Shown here: positions 1 to 7,013 of the stretch, one piece after another | Layout of the letters: every line of letters starts with the position of its first letter | Numbering within the stretch: position 1 is the stretch's first letter | From: Bacteroidota bacterium | GTDB lineage: Bacteria > Bacteroidota > Bacteroidia > Bacteroidales > UBA1556 | Direction: 5' to 3' | Length of the DNA: 7,013 nucleotides | NCBI GenBank assembly: GCA_003648395.1 | Contig: QMPB01000230.1 | Span: forward strand, 1 to 7,013 | The notes under the pieces: generated by a model | The model's input: only the letters and a program-made list of their open reading frames with translations | Database searches by the model: none | Told to the model about the DNA's origin: nothing | Made by a program: the position numbers and the translations under genes

Positions 1-3000
1 AAAAGCAGATTTAGATCAAGCTACTATTAATAAATTACGTAAGTTTGAATCACAATGGGATGTTTACACTAAAGTTACTACTGAATTTGGTAGAAAGATA
101 AGATCATTTGTAGCACCAAAGTTTTTACAAATTATTGAAGAGCCAACTTTGTTTAAGGAGTGGTCACCTGAAGAGATAGCAAAAGGTTTAAAAGGTTTAA
201 AGCTTGATTATCAATCTTTTGCGGCATATATGGATATTTTTGGCGAAGGTTCTAGTATGATGAAAGAGCTTGGTAAATCGTTGTCTTTTGCTTCGCGTGA
301 AGGATGGGATTTAATCAAAGCTTTCCAATTATTAGATCCGTCTATGAAGCAATTTAAGGAAAGTTTATTAAAAGCACTACCAGAAGTAACATTGGATGAA
401 GTCCGTAAATTTGAAAAATCTACTGGTACATTGGAAGATTTTAAAGATACTATTTTCGATTTAGCTAGATTCCCCACTGAATTTAAGTTAAAAATCCCTA
501 CCACTACGCCAGGCGCTAAGCAAGCATATGAAGAATTGTATATTCCTGGCGCTGCAGTTAGAAAAACATACCAAGAAGAGTTGTTAGGTAAAGCCGCACC
601 AACAAATTTAGGTCGTTATCTAGATAATCTTATTGCTGCTGCACAGAAAGTTGAGCAGTATTATAAAATGTTAGCGTCTGGAGGTGTGGGCAAGACTCCA
701 GAATTGCAAGAAAAGACTGTTACTACTATTAGGAATGCTTTGGTTGATGAACTTACTAAATATATAAAAACATTTAGAGTGTGGGAGCGGCAAGGACCTA
801 CTGAAGAACAAGTTGCTAAGATGTCTGAAGTTGTTAATAGATTTAAAAAAGCATTAACTGAAAGAGCAGCACCAGCTGTTTATCAAACTAGCGGTGCTAT
901 TACTGAAAAAGAAGTTGTGGAAGCATTAGAGCGTAATACTAAGAGTCAGTATAAGTATAGTACAGTGCTTGGACGTATTTCTGATTTATTGGTTGGGGCT
1001 AATCCTCAATCTTTAATAGACGAAGAACGTAAATTAACCGCAGCATTAGCTATGTATAAGCAAACTGGTAAAATACCACGTGAATTTGCTACGCCTCAGT
1101 ATCTTAAAAAATTACAATTTTTTGGCGGCAATTTTGAAAAAATGATTAATACTTTTCTTAGTAGAATTGAAGCTAAGAAAAAAGCTCCTACTATTTTTGA
1201 TATTGAATTAGAGGCTGGCAATTTAACTGAATTTGCTAAACGTATAGGATTATCAATACAAGAAGCTATTGAAGAGGCACTGAATCAAGCTAAGGAGAAT
1301 TTAAGTAAAGCGAAGGTTAGATATTTTACTGAGTTAGGTAAGAGTTTAATAGGTAAAAAGAAAGGTATAGAGGAAGCATTTTTTAGAAGGGTGACGCCAG
1401 CTATAACTGGTAAAGCTATAGTTGCTATCACTGATAAGACTCAAGAATTAGCTGAATTACTTGAAACTTTAAGAGACACTAAATTTGCTGTTGATTTAGA
1501 TATACCTGGTTTACATAAATTATTATACGATCTTAGAAAATTAAAGAGAGAACATTTTAAATATATTAAAAGAGCTAGGGAATTAGGGTTACCGGTTTTA
1601 CGTGAGGGAGAAATAGGTATATCTCCACACATGGCTCAGCGAATAAAAGTGCGTACAGGTGAAAGAAATGAAGAAGAGACTACTTTAGCAAAACTGATTA
1701 AGAAACAAGGCAAAGCTTTTGTAGAATCTGTTAGGTATCCATTTACTGGTACTTTAAGTGTACAACCTAGAATAGCTAGATTACTATCTGCTCTTCCTAG
1801 TAAATATGCGATAGCTGAGCCTGGTATGCCACAATTAGATTTGGCCAAATTGAATAAAATTATAGGCACATTGAGGGAATATGTTGGTGTTGTTCCTAGA
1901 GAAAAAAGAGTTTATTTATCAAAAGATATTAAAAGTTTAGTAGAACGTAGAGAGGAAGAGTGGGCCAAAGGCACTGAAGAAGGAGCTAAAAAAGCTAAAG
2001 CATTAACTGAAGCCATTGAAAAATTATTAAAAGTTATTAATGATGCTACACCTAAGTTTTTAGCACATGAACAAAAATTAGATTTTGACGGTGATGCATT
2101 GTTTATACATACTGGAGCATTAAAAGAATCACGTAAAGAGATAGAGGCTCATTATAAAGCATTACAAGATGATGTAACTTCTGTACGTACATTATTTAGA
2201 TCTGTGTTTACGGCTATTAAAGAGGGCGAAACTAAAAGTTTAGCTGAGATGGCGTATATTTTTGGTAAGAGACACCCAGCTGAACAAGGCTATGCATTTT
2301 TAACTAAACCATATATACGTGAGAAAGTAGCGAATTTAAAAATGCCTGAAGTTATGCAAGGATTATTTTCGTATCAAAGTGCTGCTAAGGATATTAAAAA
2401 AGGATCTAAAGAATGGAGAGAGGCTGTACAGAAATGGTCTAAAGAGTTTTTAAAAACAGAAATTTTACCAGAGGTATTTAGTAAATTTAACGTAAGCCCT
2501 GAGCAGCAAACGGAATATTTAAAAAAAGTTGATGAAAGTAATCATGGTTTTATTAAAGCCTCGTCAGGTTTGGAAGATGCTATTAATTCTATGGCTAAAG
2601 AATTGGTACGGCAACAATTATGGGAAAAGAAATATACTGATGCTATTTCTGGACAATTATATAAATTGCATACTGGCCAGACAGTAGAAGGAATAAGTCG
2701 ATTGTTACGTATTTCGGAAGTTGAAACAGGATTTGGAAAAGGTTTAGCAGGAACTGGTAAATTTGTTGCACCACCATCTCCTGAATTTTTAAAAAAATGG
2801 CCTAAAGCTAGTGTAGCTTTAGCTGGTAAACCTGTTGAAGAATTTTCTGCTAGAGTAAATGAGATTTTGCGTTTTATTATCCAAAAAGGTATGGACGTAA
2901 AACACGCTGGTGTAAAGGCTGTTGGGACAATTGTATTGGAGAATATCGCTAAAAAAGGCGGTATTAAAACTATTATGGAGGCTATAAAGAAGCATGCTGA

Positions 3001-6000
3001 TGATTTTGATGAATTATTAGATTTTGAACAACAAATAATTAATTCAGCTAAATTACGTTTGGGAAAATTATCCACTGAGCAACTAAAAAGAGAATTACAA
3101 CTATTCGAGCCTGATGTTGATTTGCAAACTTTATCATCTAATAGAGAAAAATTAATTAAACGTATTGTCAGTCATTTGGGGTTAGAAGCCACTTTTAAAG
3201 AGTTATATAGGCAAATAGAACGTCAAGCGATAAAAGCTACTGAAGTAGCATTAGCTAAACGATTGAAAGAAATGCCAGAAGGACGTACTAAAGCAGCATT
3301 ATTGCAAGATATTGCTGCAGCTGGAGGATTACGTCGTTTGGCTGAGGAGCGTGTGCGAAAACAAGCTGAGTCTGAACGTGGGATAACTATACCTTCTACT
3401 ATTGTTGCTAATTTACAACCATTATATCAAATGCGAACTAGTATGGAGACATTAAAATCTGTTGCTGGTAGGACGCGTGCAAAATTACCGATTGAACAGT
3501 TGATATTACCAAAAGGCGAGCAAGGGAAAGAATTTGCTAAACAACTTGAACAAGCTACAAGAGCGGCGCATGTATTGACTTCAGCTATGGAACAAGCAGC
3601 AGAGGCGCCTAAACGCGGTATGCATGGTTTAATGGTATTATCTGCAATTAAAACTAGATATAAAGAGTTGAGTGAAGTTGAAGATTTTGTTAAACAATTG
3701 CGTGGTACAGGTGGAATTACAGGTGGTCCTGGTAGTTTATTTGGAAATTTAGTAAAACAAGTAGCTGCTGAGAAGAATATTAATTTACAACAACGTTTAA
3801 TGGATGTTAATAAATGGTTAGAAACATTACCAAAATTAATGAAGGGTGTAAAATCTAAAATACAGCCTATATATGAAAAAGCCGGTTTACCTCCTTTGAT
3901 GCCTCAAGAAGAGGAGGCGATTAAAGCTGAATTCTTATCTAAAGCCGGGAAAAACATGATGGCTGTTGCTAGAGAGTTTGCACGTAGAACATTGGGTGGT
4001 GAGGTAAAGCCTGAGCAATTTGAGAAAACAGTAGCTGAAATTGCTAATTCTCTTAGTAATTATTATGAATTTATAGCTGTTACTCAAGAGAAGTTACGTA
4101 GAATTAGTGAAGTTGTAAAGGTAATTCCATTACAAAAAGAGTATATTAGAACAGCATTTAAGAATGTAGATCCTACTAAAAGCATGAAGGATTTTATTGA
4201 TAATACTCAAGAATTAAACCAGCAAATTATTAATAGTTATAATATAAGTTCTCATGAGGTTGAACAGTGGTATCAAGATGTTCAACGTAGGGATATTAGT
4301 AAACAAATTAAAGATGATACAGCTAAAACTAAAGAATTAGTAGATTCTGTATCCCAGGCTGCAGACGATTTAACTGAAGGATTAAGTGATGTCATTATTA
4401 GAAGAAAGACTAAGGCATTACGTAATTTGTTGAAAAAGGCGGAAGGTGGTCAACTAGCTGGACAAGAGACAGAGCTGTATAAATTATTTAGAGCCAGCGC
4501 ATTACATAGAGGCGGAACGTTTGCTGGTGGCCGTCAATTAGAAGCTGTTGTTTCCGAAATGGTTGGCGCGCCTAAAAAATATCCTGTATTAATGGAATTA
4601 ACTAGTGCACGTGGGACATTATTACATAGAAAAATACAAAAGGAATTTTTACAGAAGTTTCCAAAAGCTGAAATTGAAAAGCCTATTGAAGATTTTGAAA
4701 GTGGTATTACTGGTCATTTAGATGTTTTATATGAAAAAGCTGGACAAAAAATAGTAACAGATATTAAAACTATTTATAATACTAAAACTTTTAATAGACT
4801 TAAAGAGATAAGTGAAGATATTAAAAAGAGGCAAATATCAATACAAGATAAATTAAAAGAATTAAAATCTAAAGATATTATTAGTCAGGTAGATAAAGAT
4901 GTTATAAGACGATTAGAGGATTATTTAAGTCAGGTTAATGTGTATTTGAAAAATGTTGAAGGTGCAGTTGGAGAAATTTTGTTTGTTAGTACTCAACGAC
5001 CTGAGGAACGATTTACTATACCCATAGGTAAATTTGATCCGGCTAGATTTAAGGAAGATATTGAAACAGTTAAGAAAGCACAAAGTATTGTTGCATCTAC
5101 TATTGAAGCTATTAGAAATGGCGAACCTATACCAGAAGATTTATTTAAAGACATGCCAGAAATTTATGATTATATTACTTCACAGTTGAAAGAACTTGGA
5201 CCTGAAGAATTTATTAGAAAATTACCGAAACGGCCGGTTAATGAAATTAAAAGAAGCGCTGAAGAAATTTTAGGTACATTAACAGAGCAAGAGGCTCAAG
5301 CAGCTGAACGTTTAAGTAAAGAATTATTAGATTATTATAAACGTTTAGGCGGTACTAAAGGAGGGGAAAAGACATTTCAGCACTGGTTAGCCGCTGGACC
5401 TGCTGCTGGCGGTGGAGGTATGGGTGCTGTGCCTCCAGGCGGTGGAGGAGCGCCTCCGACTTATGGCCCACCTCCTGGTGGTGCTGGAGGCGGTACAGGA
5501 GGAGGTTTTGATGATGAATATTATAGGCGTATTAAAGATATTATTGCTAAAATTCAGCGTGGCCAAGAATTGAACAATAAAGAGAAATTACGATTATATA
5601 ATACATATAAAGAATTACAAGATATTATATATAGTATGTCTGATGAAGAATTAAATAAACAAATGCTTCAAACTCTTAAAGAAATAGAGAGATATATTAA
5701 TGAAGCTGGATTGACTGAAGCTAGTATTAATAAATTAAAAGAACAATTGCGGAAAGCGGGCGAGTTAAGAGGAAATATACCTAATTATGAAGAATTTAGA
5801 AAGTTTGCTCCTGAATATCATAAGTCTGCTAGACCTGAGGCTAAATTTAGAAATTTGAAAGCTATGTTTCAGGAAGCTGTTAAATATTATGGCTTAGGTG
5901 ATATTAAAGAAGGTAAGAAGTATAGTGCAGAAATATATGAATTATTAAAGAAAGCAAGGGAAGAAGGACCATCTACTGATTTAGCAAGGCAAATTCGTGA

Positions 6001-7013
6001 AGCAATTATGAAGCTTCCTGAAGAAAAACGTGGCGGATTAGTACGTATTTGGATGCTTTATAAGAAAGAAGTTGGGGAGTATTTTTTAAAACGACTGGAA
6101 GATTTGAAACAAAAAATTGAGGAAGAGGGATCTGGTCCAGAAGCTGAACGCGCATACCGTGAATTTGAAGCTGTTGTTAATAGATATATTAAGAATATAG
6201 AAAATACTTTAGGTCATACTAGTGATATTTATACTAAAGCTGTGGATAGTGCTAAAAAGACTGAATTTATAAGGCCTGATTTAGCTAAATTAGTCGGTAT
6301 TTATAGAGATCCTGAACAATTAGCACGTTTAATAGAACAACGTGCTATGATAAAGCCTAAATTTAAATCTATTTATGATATGTTGATAGGTGATTTAGAA
6401 GCTGGCGATGTAAGCGAAATGTTATCACCTATTGAAAAAGTGCAAGCAGCCTTTGATATGCTTGCTAAGTTAGATCCTAAACTTAAAGCATTAATTGAAG
6501 ATGCTGATTTATTACGTAGAATGGGCGATAAAGTTTTGAGTGCGTGGGATTTTCAAACATTATTAGAGGGAGTTACTCAATTACGGAATGCTTTGGAATC
6601 ATATAATAGGTTGCAAATTGGTGGGTTTGCCGGCCCCGCTGAAGAATTTACAATTGACGCTAGAAAGAATTTAGAAGAGACAATTAAATATTTTAGACAA
6701 TTAGAACGTACATTGTCAACATTAGGTACAAAATCTGAATTGGGGATTGTAAATGTACCTCAATTTATTGCACCAGAAGAACAACGTTTATTACATAAAC
6801 GTAATATAGCTGCTATACGTGAATATTTTAAGAAAGCTGCAGGAGAAGGTGGTCCACCAATAGGTAAAGCTTTTACCTATAAGTATAAAGTAATAGATCC
6901 AGCTACTAAACAAGTTTTAGACAGTATATCAGTTGAATTTAGGAAAATAGGGGAGGGAAGTTTAGAGACTGGTAAAAAAGTAGGCATATTTACTGAAAAA
7001 ACTGAAGATTTAA
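1..7013 (+). CDS. Giant virion-type RNA polymerase polyprotein of a crAss-like phage, partial at both ends
   Basis: One reading frame (first full codon at base 2) stays open for 2337 codons. Both the start codon and the stop lie outside the window. The frame carries a beta-prime-type RNA polymerase active site (DFDGD at residues 694-698, R578-x-P580-x7-Q588, trigger-loop-like Q961/M964/H968/G970) and, further on, a RecB/Cas4-like PD-(D/E)XK nuclease (H1542, D1574, D1587-I-K1589, Q1644/Y1648), followed by a Gly/Pro linker at 1797-1835. Single-chain two-barrel polymerases inside very large phage proteins are characteristic of crAss-like phages. In phi14:2 the homologue gp66 is packaged in the virion and ejected to transcribe early genes. 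I infer the same role here. Outside the domains the protein is Lys/Glu-rich and helical, with no signal peptide or membrane segment seen and no cysteine. Coding status is near certain, the polymerase assignment strong, and the phage group probable. It could also be a related, unnamed giant phage polymerase lineage. Confidence 0.9.
2..1381 (+). other. N-terminal polymerase region, residues 1-460, unassigned
   Basis: This stretch precedes the catalytic barrel and is part of the same reading frame. It is predominantly amphipathic helix by composition. One less helical patch lies at residues 160-200, with a KIPTTTPG segment and then ELYIPG, followed by a Gly-Lys-rich turn. In two-barrel polymerases (QDE-1, YonO, phi14:2 gp66) the beta-like barrel lies N-terminal to the DFDGD barrel. 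Part of it is therefore expected here or upstream of the window. I could not recognise the beta-like Lys-containing motifs by eye, so I leave the domain unassigned. Residues 401-460 are a continuous charged helix leading directly into the catalytic barrel. Confidence 0.5.
1733..1765 (+). other. R-x-P-x7-Q substrate-contact segment of the polymerase
   Basis: Residues 578-588 read RYPFTGTLSVQ. In bacterial beta-prime the corresponding segment is RAPTLHRLGIQ, whose Arg (R425 in E. coli) contacts the ribose of the incoming nucleotide. Arg, Pro and Gln occupy the same three positions in both, although the intervening residues differ. The preceding FVES (574-577) and the following R-I-A-R-L-L also resemble the hydrophobic flanks of the beta-prime segment. 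Confidence 0.75.
2081..2110 (+). other. Catalytic metal-binding motif DFDGD with conserved downstream His
   Basis: Residues 694-703 read DFDGDALFIH. The three aspartates D694, D696 and D698 are the ligands of the catalytic Mg2+ in multisubunit-type RNA polymerases and their single-chain relatives. In bacterial beta-prime the motif is NADFDGDQMAVH. The His lies five residues after the last Asp in both. The two residues before the motif are K-L instead of N-A, so the usual Asn is missing. The ESRKEIEAHYKAL helix that follows parallels the EAQxEA helix after the beta-prime motif. Confidence 0.93.
2636..2716 (+). other. Probable bridge-helix region, residues 879-905
   Basis: The segment runs from T879 through GQLYKLHTG (884-892) to the Arg-Leu-rich ISRLLRIS stretch. 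It lies between the catalytic aspartates and the trigger-loop-like motif, which is where the bridge helix sits in all two-barrel polymerases. A Lys, a small or Gly turn and a closing R-x-L loosely resemble the beta-prime TALKTANSGYLTRRL helix, but spacing differs by one residue. I rate this as positional inference supported by weak similarity. Confidence 0.45.
2870..2926 (+). other. Trigger-loop-like motif Q-x2-M-x3-H-x-G
   Basis: Residues 961-970 read QKGMDVKHAG. The E. coli beta-prime trigger helix reads QLTMRTFHIG at its core. Gln, Met, His and Gly coincide at identical spacing (Q961, M964, H968, G970). In the family the Met and His contact the incoming nucleotide and close the active site. 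The Arg following Met (R933 in E. coli) is Asp965 here. The motif lies about 263 residues after DFDGD, shorter than in bacterial beta-prime, as expected for the compact single-chain polymerases. Confidence 0.72.
2927..4471 (+). other. Post-polymerase helical region, residues 976-1490, unknown function
   Basis: This is an in-frame continuation of the giant protein. It is Lys/Glu/Gln/Leu-rich, mostly predicted helical by composition, with no catalytic motif that I recognise. Residues 976-1060 probably complete the polymerase fold after the trigger loop. A short Gly-rich break at residues 1235-1245 (GTGGITGGPGS, bases 3704-3736) may separate two subdomains. Residues 1395-1480 are highly charged and could form coiled coil. 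Functions open to consideration include structural packing in the capsid and template or DNA binding. None is shown by the sequence. Confidence 0.5.
4472..5101 (+). other. RecB/Cas4-like PD-(D/E)XK nuclease domain, residues about 1491-1700
   Basis: The motifs of the RecB/Cas4 branch of the PD-(D/E)XK superfamily appear in the expected order. They are GTLLH ending at H1542 and starting a helix, ITGHLDVL with D1574, the central hydrophobic strand IVTDIKT with D1587 and K1589, and a Q1644-x3-Y1648 motif in a helix followed by a strand (GEILFVS). In the family the Asp, the D-x-K pair and the His coordinate Mn/Mg and cut DNA, and Q-x3-Y is typical of RecB and Cas4 nucleases. An extra charged helical stretch of about 45 residues (1598-1640) separates the D-x-K strand from the Q-x3-Y helix. 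No cysteines are present, so the Cas4/AddB iron-sulfur cluster is absent. All key residues look intact, so activity is plausible. The substrate is unknown. Confidence 0.8.
5102..5389 (+). other. Helical connector, residues 1701-1796
   Basis: This charged, helix-prone segment joins the nuclease domain to the Gly/Pro linker. It contains several Pro-bounded helices (PEDLFKDMP, then an ILGTL...ERLSKELLDYY helix) and ends in a short GGTKGGEKT turn before the aromatic HW pair. No domain is recognised. It may be the C-terminal cap of the nuclease domain. Confidence 0.4.
5390..5506 (+). other. Gly/Pro/Ala-rich low-complexity linker, residues 1797-1835
   Basis: About 39 residues are nearly all Gly, Pro and Ala with an isolated Met, Val, Tyr and a few Thr. 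There are runs such as GGGG (twice), PPGGGG and PPPGG. At DNA level it is a GC-rich island of GGN and CCN codons inside an otherwise AT-rich gene. It is bounded by HWLAAGP before and FDDEYYRRIKD, a charged helix, after. The composition indicates a disordered flexible tether between the nuclease-bearing half and the C-terminal region. A processing site could lie here, but no protease motif is visible. Confidence 0.9.
5507..7012 (+). other. C-terminal visible region, residues 1836-2337, unknown helical domain(s)
   Basis: The same frame continues past the linker to the edge of the window. Residues 1836-1920 and 1995-2080 are strongly charged helices with coiled-coil character. Residues 2085-2200 form shorter Leu-rich helices. 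From about 2285 (PPIGKAFTYKYKVIDP) the composition shifts to alternating polar and hydrophobic residues consistent with beta-strands, suggesting that a new domain begins there. No catalytic motif is recognised and the domain is cut by the window end. Confidence 0.5.

Larger units (their letters stand above)
1382..2131 (+). other. Beta-prime-like double-psi beta-barrel (catalytic barrel), residues 461-710
   Basis: The segment opens with RRVTPAITGKAIVAI (residues 462-476), which resembles the beta-prime strand around its SGRSVIVV motif. It continues through R578-x-P580-x7-Q588, which has the exact spacing of the beta-prime RAPTLHRLGIQ segment, and closes with DFDGD plus H703. Order and content match the beta-prime barrel that holds the catalytic magnesium. 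The spacing is stretched. About 106 residues separate R578 from Q588's barrel entry at G471-K472, and 116 separate R578 from D694, against about 35 for the latter in E. coli beta-prime. An insertion of roughly 80 residues, rich in charged helix (about 605-690), therefore sits inside the barrel. The motif comparison is from memory of the family, not an alignment search. Confidence 0.85.

Noticed and set aside
211..504. Minus-strand open frame of 97 codons
   Set aside because: It is a shadow of the giant + strand frame, with no separate coding signal or domain.
674..697. P-loop-like match ASGGVGKT at residues 225-232
   Set aside because: It fits the loose Walker A pattern but lies between two helices, without a preceding hydrophobic strand or a following Walker B. 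It is most likely a Gly-rich turn matching by chance.
1441..1869. Two short minus-strand open frames (63 and 77 codons)
   Set aside because: They are antisense to the catalytic barrel segment. Short length and absence of any family resemblance make them shadows.
1814..2071. Intein or intron within the polymerase barrel
   Set aside because: The extra residues before DFDGD lack intein block motifs, a splice-junction Cys/Ser/Thr pattern or a homing endonuclease signature. The frame is unbroken, so an ordinary domain insertion is the simpler reading.
2542..3075. 177-codon open frame on the minus strand
   Set aside because: It lies entirely antisense to the polymerase bridge-helix and trigger-loop region. 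Its composition is what reverse-complemented Lys/Glu/Leu-rich AT codons give, and it has no recognisable domain.
5390..5506. Tandem DNA repeat or horizontally inserted GC-rich segment
   Set aside because: The GC richness is explained by Gly, Pro and Ala codons. Codon third positions vary and no exact repeat unit is seen.
7011..7013. TAA at the very end of the window
   Set aside because: It is out of frame. The giant frame reads TTA at 7010-7012 and continues past the window, so this is not the stop of the gene.

Overview
The whole window is the interior of one giant protein-coding gene on the + strand. Reading from base 2, all 2337 codons are open, with no start or stop that can be assigned to either end. 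The intact protein is therefore longer than 2337 residues. There is no intergenic DNA, RNA gene, promoter, terminator, mobile element or CRISPR array. The DNA is AT-rich, with TTA for Leu, AGA for Arg and A/T-ending codons dominating. The protein is rich in Lys, Glu, Leu and Ala, and I read no cysteine anywhere in it.

I identify the protein as a giant virion-type RNA polymerase of a tailed phage, most likely a crAss-like phage of a Bacteroidota host. The decisive signs are in the first 1000 residues. A two-barrel RNA polymerase beta-prime-like active site is present: an R-x-P-x7-Q segment, the metal-binding DFDGD motif with a His five residues after its last Asp, and a trigger-loop-like Q-x2-M-x3-H-x-G segment. 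All three keep the internal residue spacing of bacterial beta-prime. A single enormous polypeptide with this motif is the known architecture of the crAss-like virion RNA polymerases (phage phi14:2 gp66; more distantly YonO of SPbeta and the eukaryotic QDE-1 family). The phage assignment comes from this architecture, because no neighbouring gene is visible.

Layout by residue of the visible reading frame: 1-460, mostly helical N-terminal polymerase region with no catalytic motif I can name; 461-710, beta-prime-like double-psi beta-barrel with the catalytic Asp triad; 711-1000, probable bridge helix and trigger loop; about 1000-1490, helical Lys/Glu-rich region of unknown role; about 1491-1700, a RecB/Cas4-like PD-(D/E)XK nuclease domain with all expected motifs; 1701-1796, helical connector; 1797-1835, a Gly/Pro/Ala-rich flexible linker; 1836-2337, a second long helical region of unknown function running off the window.

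The most interesting observation is that an apparently intact RecB/Cas4-like nuclease sits in the same polypeptide as the polymerase. If the protein is packaged and ejected like phi14:2 gp66, it could deliver both early transcription and a DNA-cleaving activity to the host at the moment of infection. That joint role is inference. The motifs themselves are read directly from the sequence.
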